DNA of 64,000 nucleotides. It comes from Protonemura montana. Its lineage: Eukaryota > Arthropoda > Insecta > Plecoptera > Nemouridae. A program made the position numbers and the translations under genes. Under the pieces are notes generated by a model that searched no databases, was not told the origin of the DNA, and saw only the letters and a program-made list of their open reading frames with translations. This document shows positions 10,986 through 22,466 of this stretch, piece after piece. Position 1 is the first letter of the stretch, and every line of letters begins with the position of its first letter. The DNA is taken from positions 1,039,001-1,103,000 of the forward strand of contig CANOQG010000001.1 of assembly GCA_947568835.1 (NCBI GenBank), written 5' to 3'.

Positions 10986-13071
10986 TTGACGCTCCAGACA
11001 CTCTGCCTTGCTACCCAGACCCTCCAGACACTCTGCCTGCTACCCAGACGCTCCAGACACTCTGCCTCGCTAGCCAGGCGCTCCAGACACTCAGCCACGC
11101 TAGCCAGACGCTCCAGACACTCTGATTCGCTACCCAGAGGTTCAAGACACTTTGCCTCGCTCCCCAGACGCTCCAGACACTCTGCCTCGTTAGCCAGGCG
11201 CTTCAGAAGCTCTGCCTCGCTAGCCAGGCGCTCCAGACACTCTGCCATGCTAGCCAGACGCTCCAGACTATCTGCTACGCTAGCCAGAGGCTCCAGACAC
11301 TCTGCCACGCTAGATAGACGCTCTAGACACTCTGCCTTGCTAGCCAGACGCTCCAGACACTCTGCCACGCTAGCCAGAGGCTCCAGACACTCTGCCACGC
11401 TAGCTAGACGAACCAGACACTCTGCCTTGCTACCCAGAATCTCCAGACACTCTGCCACGCTAGCCAGTGGCTTCAGCCACTCTGCCACGCTAGCTAGACG
11501 CTCCAGGCACTCTGCCTCGCTTGCCAGCCGCTCCAGACACTCTACTACGCTAGCCAGACACTCCAGACACTCTACCACGCAAGCTAGACGCTCCAGACAC
11601 TCTGCCTCGCTAGCCAGGCGCTTTAGACACTCTGGCTGGCTACCCAGACGCTCCAGACACTCTGCCTCGCTAGCCAAGCTTTTCAGACACTCTACCACGC
11701 TAGCCAGACACTCCAGACACTCTACCACGCAAGCTAGACGCTCCAGGCACTCTGCCTCGCTAGCCAGGCGTTCCAGACACTCTGGCTCGCTTCCATACGC
11801 TCCAGGAATTTCTGCCTCGCTAGCCAGTGGCTCCAGACTATCTGCCACGCTAGCCAGAGGCTGCAGACACTCTGCAATGCTAGCCAGACGATCCAGACAC
11901 TCTGCCACGCTAGCCAGAGGCTGAAGACACTCTGCAATGCTAGCCACTCTGGCTGGCTACCCAGACGCTCCAGACACTCTGCCTCGCTAGCCAGCCTCTC
12001 CAGACACTCTACCCCGCTAGCCAGACACTCCAGACACTCTACCACGCAAGCTAGACGCTCCAGGCACTCTGCCTCGCTAGCCAGGCCTTCCAGACACTCT
12101 GGCTCGCTTCCATACGCTCCAGGAATTTCTGCCTCGCTAGCCAGTGGCTCCAGACTATCTGCCACGCTAGCCAGAGGCTGCAGACACTCTGCCACGCTAG
12201 CTAGACGCTCCAGACACTCTGATTCGCTACTTAGACGCTCCAGACACCTTGCCTCGCTACCCAGACGCTCCAGACACTCTGCCTCGCTACCTAGACGCTT
12301 CAGACTATCTGCCACGCTAATTAGTGGCTCCAGACACTCTGCCACGCTAGCTAGACGCTCCAGGCACTCTGCCTCGCTACTTAGACGCTCCAGACACTGT
12401 GCCTCGCTAGCCAGGCACTCCAGACACTCTGATTCGCTACCCAGACGTTCCAGACACTTTGCCTCGCTACCCAGACGCTCCAGACTATTTGCCACGCTAG
12501 CCAGAGGCTCCAGACACTCTGCCACGCTAGCTAGACGCTCCAGACACTCTGCCTCGCTAGCCAGGCGCTCCAGACACTCTGCCTCGCTACCAAGACGCTC
12601 TAGACACTCTGCCTCGCTAGCCAGCCGCTTCAGACACTCTGCCATGCTAGCCAGACGCTCCAGACTTACTGCCACGCTAGCCAGAGGTTTCAGACACTCT
12701 GCTCGTCTAGCTAGACTCTCCAGACACTCTGCCTCGCTAGCTAGACTCTCCAGAGACTCTGCCTTGCTACCCAGACCCTCCAGACACTCTGCCTCGCTAG
12801 CCAGGCGCTCCAGACACGCTGCCTCGCTACCCAGACGCTCCAGACTATCAGCCACGCTAGCCAGTGGCTCCAGATTATCTGCCACGCTAGCCAGAGGCTC
12901 CAGACACTCTGCCACGCTAGCTAGACGCTCCAGACACTCTGCCTCCCTAGCCAGACGCTCCAGGCACTCTGCCTCCCTAGCCAGAGGTTTCAGACACTCT
13001 GCTACGCTAGCTTAACGCTCCAGACTTTCTGCTACGCTAGCCAGACGCTCAAGACACTATGCCACGCTAGC
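10986..13071. repeat. 2086-bp sub-repeat, first pair, unit 1
   Basis: It spans from the GCTTGACGCTCC unit to the next copy of that unit 2086 bp later. The length equals 68 units of 30 bp plus one 29-bp and one 17-bp unit. The same segment recurs at 13,072, 16,657, 18,743 and 20,829, showing a repeat nested inside the 5671-bp HOR. Confidence 0.88.
11941..11957. repeat. 17-bp truncated unit (13-bp internal deletion)
   Basis: TAGCCACTCTGG replaces the expected TAGCCAGACGCTCC plus AGACACTCTGG, a 13-bp loss inside one unit. The same truncation is present at about 14,027, 17,612 and 19,698. It shifts the reading frame on both strands and marks the 2086-bp sub-repeat. Confidence 0.85.
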
Positions 13072-15028
13072 TTGACGCTCCAGACACTCTGCCTTGCTAC
13101 CCAGACCCTCCAGACACTCTGCCTGCTACCCAGACGCTCCAGACACTCTGCCTCGCTAGCCAGGCGCTCCAGACACTCAGCCACGCTAGCCAGACGCTCC
13201 AGACACTCTGATTCGCTACCCAGACGTTCAAGACACTTTGCCTCGCTCCCCAGACGCTCCAGACACTCTGCCTCGTTAGCCAGGCGCTTCAGAAGCTCTG
13301 CCTCGCTAGCCAGGCGCTCCAGACACTCTGCCATGCTAGCCAGACGCTCCAGACTATCTGCTACGCTAGCCAGAGGCTCCAGACTTTCTGCCACGCTAGA
13401 TAGACGCTCTAGACACTCTGCCTTGCTAGCCAGACGCTCCAGACACTCTGCCACGCTAGCCAGAGGCTCCAGACACTCTGCCACGCTAGCTAGACGAACC
13501 AGACACTCTGCCTTGCTACCCAGAATCTCCAGACACTCTGCCACGCTAGCCAGTGGCTCCAGCCACTCTGCCACGCTAGCTGGACGCTCCAGGCACTCTG
13601 CCTCGCTTGCCAGCCGCTCCAGACACTCTACTACGCTAGCCAGACACTCCAGACACTCTACCACGCAAGCTAGACGCTCCAGACACTCTGCCTCGCTAGC
13701 CAGGCGCTTTAGACACTCTGGCTGGCTACCCAGACGCTCCAGACACTCTGCCTCGCTAGCCAGCCTCTCCAGACACTCTACCACGCTAGCCAGACACTCC
13801 AGACACTCTACCACGCAAGCTAGACGCTTCAGGCACTCTGCCTCGCTAGCCAGGCGTTCCAGACACTCTGGCTCGCTTCCATACGCTCCAGGAATTTCTG
13901 CCTCGCTAGCCAGTGGCTCCAGACTATCTGCCACGCTAGCCAGAGGCTGCAGACACTCTGCAATGCTAGCCAGACGATCCAGACACTCTGCCACGCTAGC
14001 CAGAGGCTGAAGACACTCTGCAATGCTAGCCACTCTGGCTGGCTACCCAGACGCTCCAGACACTCTGCCTCGCTAGCCAGCCTCTCCAGACACTCTACCA
14101 CGCTAGCCAGACACTCCAGACACTCTACCACGCAAGCTAGACGCTCCAGGCACTCTGCCTCGCTAGCCAGGCGTTTCAGACACTCTGGCTCGCTTCCATA
14201 CGCTCCAGGAATTTCTGCCTCGCTAGCCAGTGGCTCCAGACTATCTGCCACGCTAGCCAGAGGCTGCAGACACTCTGCCACGCTAGCTAGACGCTCCAGA
14301 CACTCTGATTCGCTACTTAGACGCTCCAGACACCTTGCCTCGCTACCCAGACGCTCCAGACACTCTGCCTCGCTACCTAGACGCTTCAGACTATCTGCCA
14401 CGCTAATCAGTGGCTCCAGACACTCTGCCACGCTAGCTAGACGCTCCAGGCACTCTGCCTCGCTACTTAGACGCTCCAGACACTGTGCCTCGCTAGCCAG
14501 GCACTCCAGACACTCTGATTCGCTACCCAGACGTTCCAGACACTTTGCCTCGCTACTCAGACGCTCCAGACTATCTGCAACGCTAGCCAGAGGCTGCAGA
14601 CACTCTGCCACGCTAGCTAGACGCTCCAGACACTCTGCCTTGCTACCCAGAATCTCCAGACACTCTGCCACGCTAGCCAATGGCTCCAGCCACTCTGCCA
14701 CGCTAGCTAGACGCTCCAGGCACTCTGCCTCGCTACTTAGACGCTCCAGACACTCTGCCTCGCTAGCCAGCCGCTCCAGACACTCTACCACGCTAGCCAG
14801 ACACTCCAGACACTCTACCACGCAAGCTAGACGCTCCAGGCACTCTGCCTCGCTAGCCAGGCGTTCCAGACACTCTGGCTCGCTCCCATACGCTCCAGAC
14901 TTTCTGCCTCGCTAGCCAGTGGCTCCAGACTATCTGCCACGCTAGCCAGAGGCTGCAGACACTCTGCAATGCTAGCCAGACGCTCCAGACACTCTGCCAC
15001 GCTAGCCAGCGGCTGAAGACACTCTGCA

Positions 15029-18000
15029 ATGCTAGCCAGACGCTCCAGACACTCTGCTACGCTAGCTAGACGCTCCAGACACTCTGATTCGCTACTTAGA
15101 CGCTCCAGACACCTTGCCTCGCTACCCAGACACACCAGACACTCTGCCTCGCTAGCTAAACGCTCCAGACACTCTGCCTTGCTACCCAGACCCTCCAGAC
15201 ACTCTGTCTCGCTAGCCATGCGCTCCAGACACTCTGCCTCGCTACCCAGACGCTCCAGACTATCTGCCACGCTAGCCAGTGGCTCCAGACTATCTGCCAC
15301 GCTAGCCAGAGGCTCCAGATACTCTGCCACGCTTGTTAGACAATCCAGACTTTTTGCCTCGCTAGCCAGGCGCTCCAGACACTCTGCCTCGCTAGCCAGC
15401 CGCTCCAGACACTCTGCCATGCTAGCCAGACGCTTCAGACACTCTGGCTAGCTACCCAGACTCTCCAGACACTCTGCCTCGCTAGCCAGGCGCTCCAGAC
15501 ACTCTGCCACGCTAGCCAGACGCTCCAGACACTCTGTTTCGCTACTTAGACGTTCAAGACACTTTGCCTCGCTCCCCAGACGCTCCAGACACTCTAACTC
15601 GTTAGCCAGGCGCTTCAGAAGCTCTGCCTCGCAAGCCAGGCGCTGCAGACACTCTGCCATTCTAGCCAGACGCTCCAGACTATCTGCTACGCTTGCCAGA
15701 GGCTCCAGACACTCTGCCACGCTAGATAGACGCTCCAGACACTCTGCCTTGCTACCCAGAATCTCCAGACACTCTGCCTCGCTAGCCAGGCGCTCCAGAC
15801 ACTCTGCCTCGCTACCCAGACGCTTCAGACTATCTGCCACGCTAGCCAGTGGCTCCAGACACTCTGCCACGCTAGCTAGACGCACCACGCACTCTGCCTC
15901 GCTACTTAGACGCTCCAGAAACTCTGCCTCACTAGCCAGGCACTCCAGACACTCTGGCTCGCTACCCAGACGATCCAGACACTCTGCCTCCCTAGCCAGC
16001 CGCTCCAGACACTCTGCCATGCTAGCCAGAGATTTCAGACACTCTGCTACGCTAGCTAGACGCTCCAGACACTCTGCCACGCTAGCTAGACGCTCCAGAC
16101 ACTCTGCCTTGCTACTTAGACCCTCCAGACACTCTGCCTCGCTAGCCAGGCGCTCCAGACACTCTGCCTCGCTACCCAGACGCTCCAGACTTTTTGCCAC
16201 GCTAGCCAGAGGCTCCAGACACTCTGCCACGCTAGCTAGACGCTCCAGACACTCTGCCTCGCTAGCCAGGCGCTCCAGACACTCTGCCTCGCTACCAAGA
16301 CGCTCTAGACACTCTGCCTCGCTAGCTAGACTCTCCAGACACTCTGCCTTGCTACCCAGACCCTCCAGACACTCTGCCTCGCTAGCCAGGCGCTCCAGAC
16401 ACGCTGCCTCGCTACCCAGACGCTCCAGACTATCAGCCACGCTAGCCAGTGGCTCCAGATTATCTGCCACGCTAGCCAGAGGCTCCAGACACTCTGCCAC
16501 GCTAGCTAGACGCTCCAGACACTCTGCCTCCCTAGCCAGACGCTCCAGACACTCTGCCTCCCTAGCCAGAGGTTTCAGACACTCTGCTACGCTAGCTTAA
16601 CGCTCCAGACTTTCTGCTACGCTAGCCAGACGCTCAAGACACTATGCCACGCTAGCTTGACGCTCCAGACACTCTGCCTTGCTACCCAGACCCTCCAGAC
16701 ACTCTGCCTGCTACCCAGACGCTCCAGACACTCTGCCTCGCTAGCCAGGCGCTCCAGACACTCAGCCACGCTAGCCAGACGCTCCAGACACTCTGATTCG
16801 CTACCCAGACGTTCAAGACACTTTGCCTCGCTCCCCAGACGCTCCAGACACTCTGCCTCGTTAGCCAGGCGCTTCAGAAGCTCTGCCTCGCTAGCCAGGC
16901 GCTCCAGACACTCTGCCATGCTAGCCAGACGCTCCAGACTATCTGCTACGCTAGCCAGAGGCTCCAGACACTCTGCCACGCTAGATAGACGCTCTAGACA
17001 CTCTGCCTTGCTAGCCAGACGCTCCAGACACTCTGCCACGCTAGCCAGAGGCTCCAGACACTCTGCCACGCTAGCTAGACGAACCAGACACTCTGCCTTG
17101 CTACCCAGAATCTCCAGACACTCTGCCACGCTAGCCAGTGGCTTCAGCCACTCTGCCACGCTAGCTAGACGCTCCAGGCACTCTGCCTCGCTTGCCAGCC
17201 GCTCCAGACACTCTACTACGCTAGCCAGACACTCCAGACACTCTACCACGCAAGCTAGACGCTCCAGACACTCTGCCTCGCTAGCCAGGCGCTTTAGACA
17301 CTCTGGCTGGCTACCCAGACGCTCCAGACACTCTGCCTCGCTAGCCAGCCTTTTCAGACACTCTACCACGCTAGCCAGACACTCCAGACACTCTACCACG
17401 CAAGCTAGACGCTCCAGGCACTCTGCCTCGCTAGCCAGGCGTTCCAGACACTCTGGCTCGCTTCCATACGCTCCAGGAATTTCTGCCTCGCTAGCCAGTG
17501 GCTCCAGACTATCTGCCACGCTAGCCAGAGGCTGCAGACACTCTGCAATGCTAGCCAGACGATCCAGACACTCTGCCACGCTAGCCAGAGGCTGAAGACA
17601 CTCTGCAATGCTAGCCACTCTGGCTGGCTACCCAGACGCTCCAGACACTCTGCCTCGCTAGCCAGCCTCTCCAGACACTCTACCCCGCTAGCCAGACACT
17701 CCAGACACTCTACCACGCAAGCTAGACGCTCCAGGCACTCTGCCTCGCTAGCCAGGCCTTCCAGACACTCTGGCTCGCTTCCATACGCTCCAGGAATTTC
17801 TGCCTCGCTAGCCAGTGGCTCCAGACTATCTGCCACGCTAGCCAGAGGCTGCAGACACTCTGCCACGCTAGCTAGACGCTCCAGACACTCTGATTCGCTA
17901 CTTAGACGCTCCAGACACCTTGCCTCGCTACCCAGACGCTCCAGACACTCTGCCTCGCTACCTAGACGCTTCAGACTATCTGCCACGCTAATTAGTGGCT

Positions 18001-20226
18001 CCAGACACTCTGCCACGCTAGCTAGACGCTCCAGGCACTCTGCCTCGCTACTTAGACGCTCCAGACACTGTGCCTCGCTAGCCAGGCACTCCAGACACTC
18101 TGATTCGCTACCCAGACGTTCCAGACACTTTGCCTCGCTACCCAGACGCTCCAGACTATTTGCCACGCTAGCCAGAGGCTCCAGACACTCTGCCACGCTA
18201 GCTAGACGCTCCAGACACTCTGCCTCGCTAGCCAGGCGCTCCAGACACTCTGCCTCGCTACCAAGACGCTCTAGACACTCTGCCTCGCTAGCCAGCCGCT
18301 TCAGACACTCTGCCATGCTAGCCAGACGCTCCAGACTTACTGCCACGCTAGCCAGAGGTTTCAGACACTCTGCTCGTCTAGCTAGACTCTCCAGACACTC
18401 TGCCTCGCTAGCTAGACTCTCCAGACACTCTGCCTTGCTACCCAGACCCTCCAGACACTCTGCCTCGCTAGCCAGGCGCTCCAGACACGCTGCCTCGCTA
18501 CCCAGACGCTCCAGACTATCAGCCACGCTAGCCAGTGGCTCCAGATTATCTGCCACGCTAGCCAGAGGCTCCAGACACTCTGCCACGCTAGCTAGACGCT
18601 CCAGACACTCTGCCTCCCTAGCCAGACGCTCCAGGCACTCTGCCTCCCTAGCCAGAGGTTTCAGACACTCTGCTACGCTAGCTTAACGCTCCAGACTTTC
18701 TGCTACGCTAGCCAGACGCTCAAGACACTATGCCACGCTAGCTTGACGCTCCAGACACTCTGCCTTGCTACCCAGACCCTCCAGACACTCTGCCTGCTAC
18801 CCAGACGCTCCAGACACTCTGCCTCGCTAGCCAGGCGCTCCAGACACTCAGCCACGCTAGCCAGACGCTCCAGACACTCTGATTCGCTACCCAGACGTTC
18901 AAGACACTTTGCCTCGCTCCCCAGACGCTCCAGACACTCTGCCTCGTTAGCCAGGCGCTTCAGAAGCTCTGCCTCGCTAGCCAGGCGCTCCAGACACTCT
19001 GCCATGCTAGCCAGACGCTCCAGACTATCTGCTACGCTAGCCAGAGGCTCCAGACACTCTGCCACGCTAGATAGACGCTCTAGACACTCTGCCTTGCTAG
19101 CCAGACGCTCCAGACACTCTGCCACGCTAGCCAGAGGCTCCAGACACTCTGCCACGCTAGCTAGACGAACCAGACACTCTGCCTTGCTACCCAGAATCTC
19201 CAGACACTCTGCCACGCTAGCCAGTGGCTCCAGCCACTCTGCCACGCTAGCTAGACGCTCCAGGCACTCTGCCTCGCTTGCCAGCCGCTCCAGACACTCT
19301 ACTACGCTAGCCAGACACTCCAGACACTCTACCACGCAAGCTAGACGCTCCAGACACTCTGCCTCGCTAGCCAGGCGCTTTAGACACTCTGGCTGGCTAC
19401 CCAGACGCTCCAGACACTCTGCCTCGCTAGCCAGCCTCTCCAGACACTCTACCACGCTAGCCAGACACTCCAGACACTCTACCACGCAAGCTAGACGCTC
19501 CAGGCACTCTGCCTCGCTAGCCAGGCGTTCCAGACACTCTGGCTCGCTTCCATACGCTCCAGGAATTTCTGCCTCGCTAGCCAGTGGCTCCAGACTATCT
19601 GCCACGCTAGCCAGAGGCTGCAGACACTCTGCAATGCTAGCCAGACGATCCAGACACTCTGCCACGCTAGCCAGAGGCTGAAGACACTCTGCAATGCTAG
19701 CCACTCTGGCTGGCTACCCAGACGCTCCAGACACTCTGCCTCGCTAGCCAGCCTCTCCAGACACTCTACCACGCTAGCCAGACACTCCAGACACTCTACC
19801 ACGCAAGCTAGACGCTCCAGGCACTCTGCCTCGCTAGCCAGGCGTTTCAGACACTCTGGCTCGCTTCCATACGCTCCAGGAATTTCTGCCTCGCTAGCCA
19901 GTGGCTCCAGACTATCTGCCACGCTAGCCAGAGGCTGCAGACACTCTGCCACGCTAGCTAGACGCTCCAGACACTCTGATTCGCTACTTAGACGCTCCAG
20001 ACACCTTGCCTCGCTACCCAGACGCTCCAGACACTCTGCCTCGCTACCTAGACGCTTCAGACTATCTGCCACGCTAATCAGTGGCTCCAGACACTCTGCC
20101 ACGCTAGCTAGACGCTCCAGGCACTCTGCCTCGCTACTTAGACGCTCCAGACACTGTGCCTCGCTAGCCAGGCACTCCAGACACTCTGATTCGCTACCCA
20201 GACGTTCCAGACACTTTGCCTCGCTA
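15029..20226. repeat. 5671-bp higher-order repeat, copy 2 (right end diverges)
   Basis: It matches 9358 onward at a constant 5671-bp offset, including both 29-bp units (about 16,707 and 18,791) and both 17-bp units (about 17,612 and 19,698). Similarity to the left copy ends near 20,226. There the left copy has TATCTGCAACG and this one TATTTGCCACG and enters another 2086-bp sub-repeat. Private changes include TCTAACTCGTT near 15,595. Confidence 0.9.
16657..18742. repeat. 2086-bp sub-repeat, second group, unit 1
   Basis: This is the counterpart of 10,986-13,071 in the second 5671-bp copy. It is followed directly by another copy at 18,743-20,828, so the second group has at least two complete units and a start at 20,829. 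Confidence 0.88.
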
Positions 20227-20828
20227 CCCAGACGCTCCAGACTATTTGCCACGCTAGCCAGAGGCTCCAGACACTCTGCCACGCTAGCTAGACGCTCCAG
20301 ACACTCTGCCTCGCTAGCCAGGCGCTCCAGACACTCTGCCTCGCTACCAAGACGCTCTAGACACTCTGCCTCGATAGCCAGCCGCTTCAGACACTCTGCC
20401 ATGCTAGCCAGACGCTCCAGACTTACTGCCACGCTAGCCAGAGGTTTCAGACACTCTGCTCGTCTAGCTAGACTCTCCAGACACTCTGCCTCGCTAGCTA
20501 GACTCTCCAGACACTCTGCCTTGCTACCCAGACCCTCCAGACACTCTGCCTCGCTAGCCAGGCGCTCCAGACACGCTGCCTCGCTACCCAGACGCTCCAG
20601 ACTATCAGCCACGCTAGCCAGTGGCTCCAGATTATCTGCCACGCTAGCCAGAGGCTCCAGACACTCTGCCACGCTAGCTAGACGCTCCAGACACTCTGCC
20701 TCCCTAGCCAGACGCTCCAGACACTCTGCCTCCCTAGCCAGAGGTTTCAGACACTCTGCTACGCTAGCTTAACGCTCCAGACTTTCTGCTACGCTAGCCA
20801 GACGCTCAAGACACTATGCCACGCTAGC
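18743..20828. repeat. 2086-bp sub-repeat, second group, unit 2
   Basis: It has the same order as 16,657-18,742, including the 29-bp and 17-bp units and the CTCGTCTAGCTAGACTCTCC junction near 20,459. A private change is CTCGATAGCCAGCC near 20,371. Confidence 0.88.
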
Positions 20829-20966
20829 TTGACGCTCCAGACACTCTGCCTTGCTACCCAGACCCTCCAGACACTCTGCCTGCTACCCAGACGCTCCAGA
20901 CACTCTGCCTCGCTAGCCAGGCGCTCCAGACACTCAGCCACGCTAGCCAGACGCTCCAGACACTCT

Positions 20967-21716
20967 GATTCGCTACCCAGACGTTCAAGACACTTTGCCT
21001 CGCTCCCCAGACGCTCCAGACACTCTGCCTCGTTAGCCAGGCGCTTCAGAAGCTCTGCCTCGCTAGCCAGGCGCTCCAGACACTCTGCCATGCTAGCCAG
21101 ACGCTCCAGACTATCTGCTACGCTAGCCAGAGGCTCCAGACAATCTGCCAAACTAGATAGACGCTCTAGACACTCTGCCTTGCTAGCCAGACGCTCCAGA
21201 CAATCTGCAACGCTAGCCAGAGGCTCCAGACACTCTGCCACGCTAGCTAGACGCTCCAGACACTCTGCCTTGCTACCCAGAATCTCCAGACACTCTGCCA
21301 CGCTTGCCAGAGGCTCCAGACACTCTGCCACGCTAGCTAGACGAACCAGACACTCTGCCTTGCTACCCAGAATCTCCAGACACTCTGCCACGCTAGCCAG
21401 TGGCTCCAGCCACTCTGCCACGCTAGCTAGACGCTCCAGGCACTCTGCCTCGCTTGCCAGCCGCTCCAGACACTCTACTACGCTAGCCAGACACTCCAGA
21501 CACTCTACCACGCAAGCTAGACGCTCCAGACACTCTGCCTCGCTAGCCAGGCGCTTTAGACACTCTGGCTGGCTACCCAGACGCTCCAGACACTCTGCCT
21601 CGCTAGCCAGCCTCTCCAGACACTCTACCACGCTAGCCAGACACTCCAGACACTTTACCACGCAAGCTAGACGCTCCAGGCACTCTGCCTCGCTAGCCAG
21701 GCGTTCCAGACACTCT
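20967..21716. repeat. 750-bp tandem duplication, copy 1
   Basis: This 25-unit segment begins at GATTCGCTACCCAGACGTTC. The same segment restarts exactly 750 bp later. It shares unusual changes with copy 2, such as CCAAACTAGATAG and GACAATCTGCAACG. Because 750 is a multiple of 30 and of 3, the duplication keeps phase and frame. Confidence 0.9.
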
Positions 21717-22466
21717 GATTCGCTACCCAGACGTTCAAGACACTTTGCCTCGCTCCCCAGACGCTCCAGACACTCTGCCTCGTTAGCCAGGCGCTTCAGA
21801 AGCTCTGCCTCGCTAGCCAGGCGCTCCAGACACTCTGCCATGCTAGCCAGACGCTCCAGACTATCTGCTACGCTAGCCAGAGGCTCCAGACACTCTGCCA
21901 AACTAGATAGACGCTCTAGACACTCTGCCTTGCTAGCCAGACGCTCCAGACAATCTGCAACGCTAGCCAGAGGCTCCAGACACTCTGCCACGCTAGCTAG
22001 ACGCTCCAGACACTCTGCCTTGCTACCCAGAATCTCCAGACACTCTGCCACGCTTGCCATAGGCTCCAGACACTCTGCCACGCTAGCTAGACGAACCAGA
22101 CACTCTGCCTTGCTACCCAGAATCTCCAGACACTCTGCCACGCTAGCCAGTGGCTCCAGCCACTCTGCCACGCTAGCTAGACGCTCCAGGCACTCTGCCT
22201 CGCTTGCCAGCCGCTCCAGACACTCTACTACGCTAGCCAGACACTCCAGACACTCTACCACGCAAGCTAGACGCTCCAGACACTCTGCCTCGCTAGCCAG
22301 GCGCTTTAGACACTCTGGCTGGCTACCCAGACGCTCCAGACACTCTGCCTCGCTAGCCAGCCTCTCCAGACACTCTACCACGCTAGCCAGACACTCCAGA
22401 CACTCTACCACGCAAGCTTGACGCTCCAGGCACTCTGCCTCGCTAGCCAGGCGTTCCAGACACTCT
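21717..22466. repeat. 750-bp tandem duplication, copy 2
   Basis: This is a near-identical copy of the preceding 750 bp. Small differences include CTTGCCATAGGC near 22,057 against CTTGCCAGAGGC, and CTCTACC near 22,405 against CTTTACC. After it the array moves into the GCTTCCATACGCTCC unit that opens the next block. Confidence 0.88.

Larger units (their letters stand above)
9358..15028. repeat. 5671-bp higher-order repeat, copy 1
   Basis: This HOR has 190 units minus 29 bases. The loss is explained by two 29-bp CTGCCTGCTACCC units (about 11,034 and 13,121), two 17-bp units (about 11,941 and 14,027) and one 29-bp CCCATAC unit (about 14,881). The same order of variants restarts at 15,029. It contains a nested 2086-bp repeat. 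Markers include GACACACCAGAC, CTAAACGCTCC and CATGCGCTCC in the first 250 bp. Confidence 0.92.
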
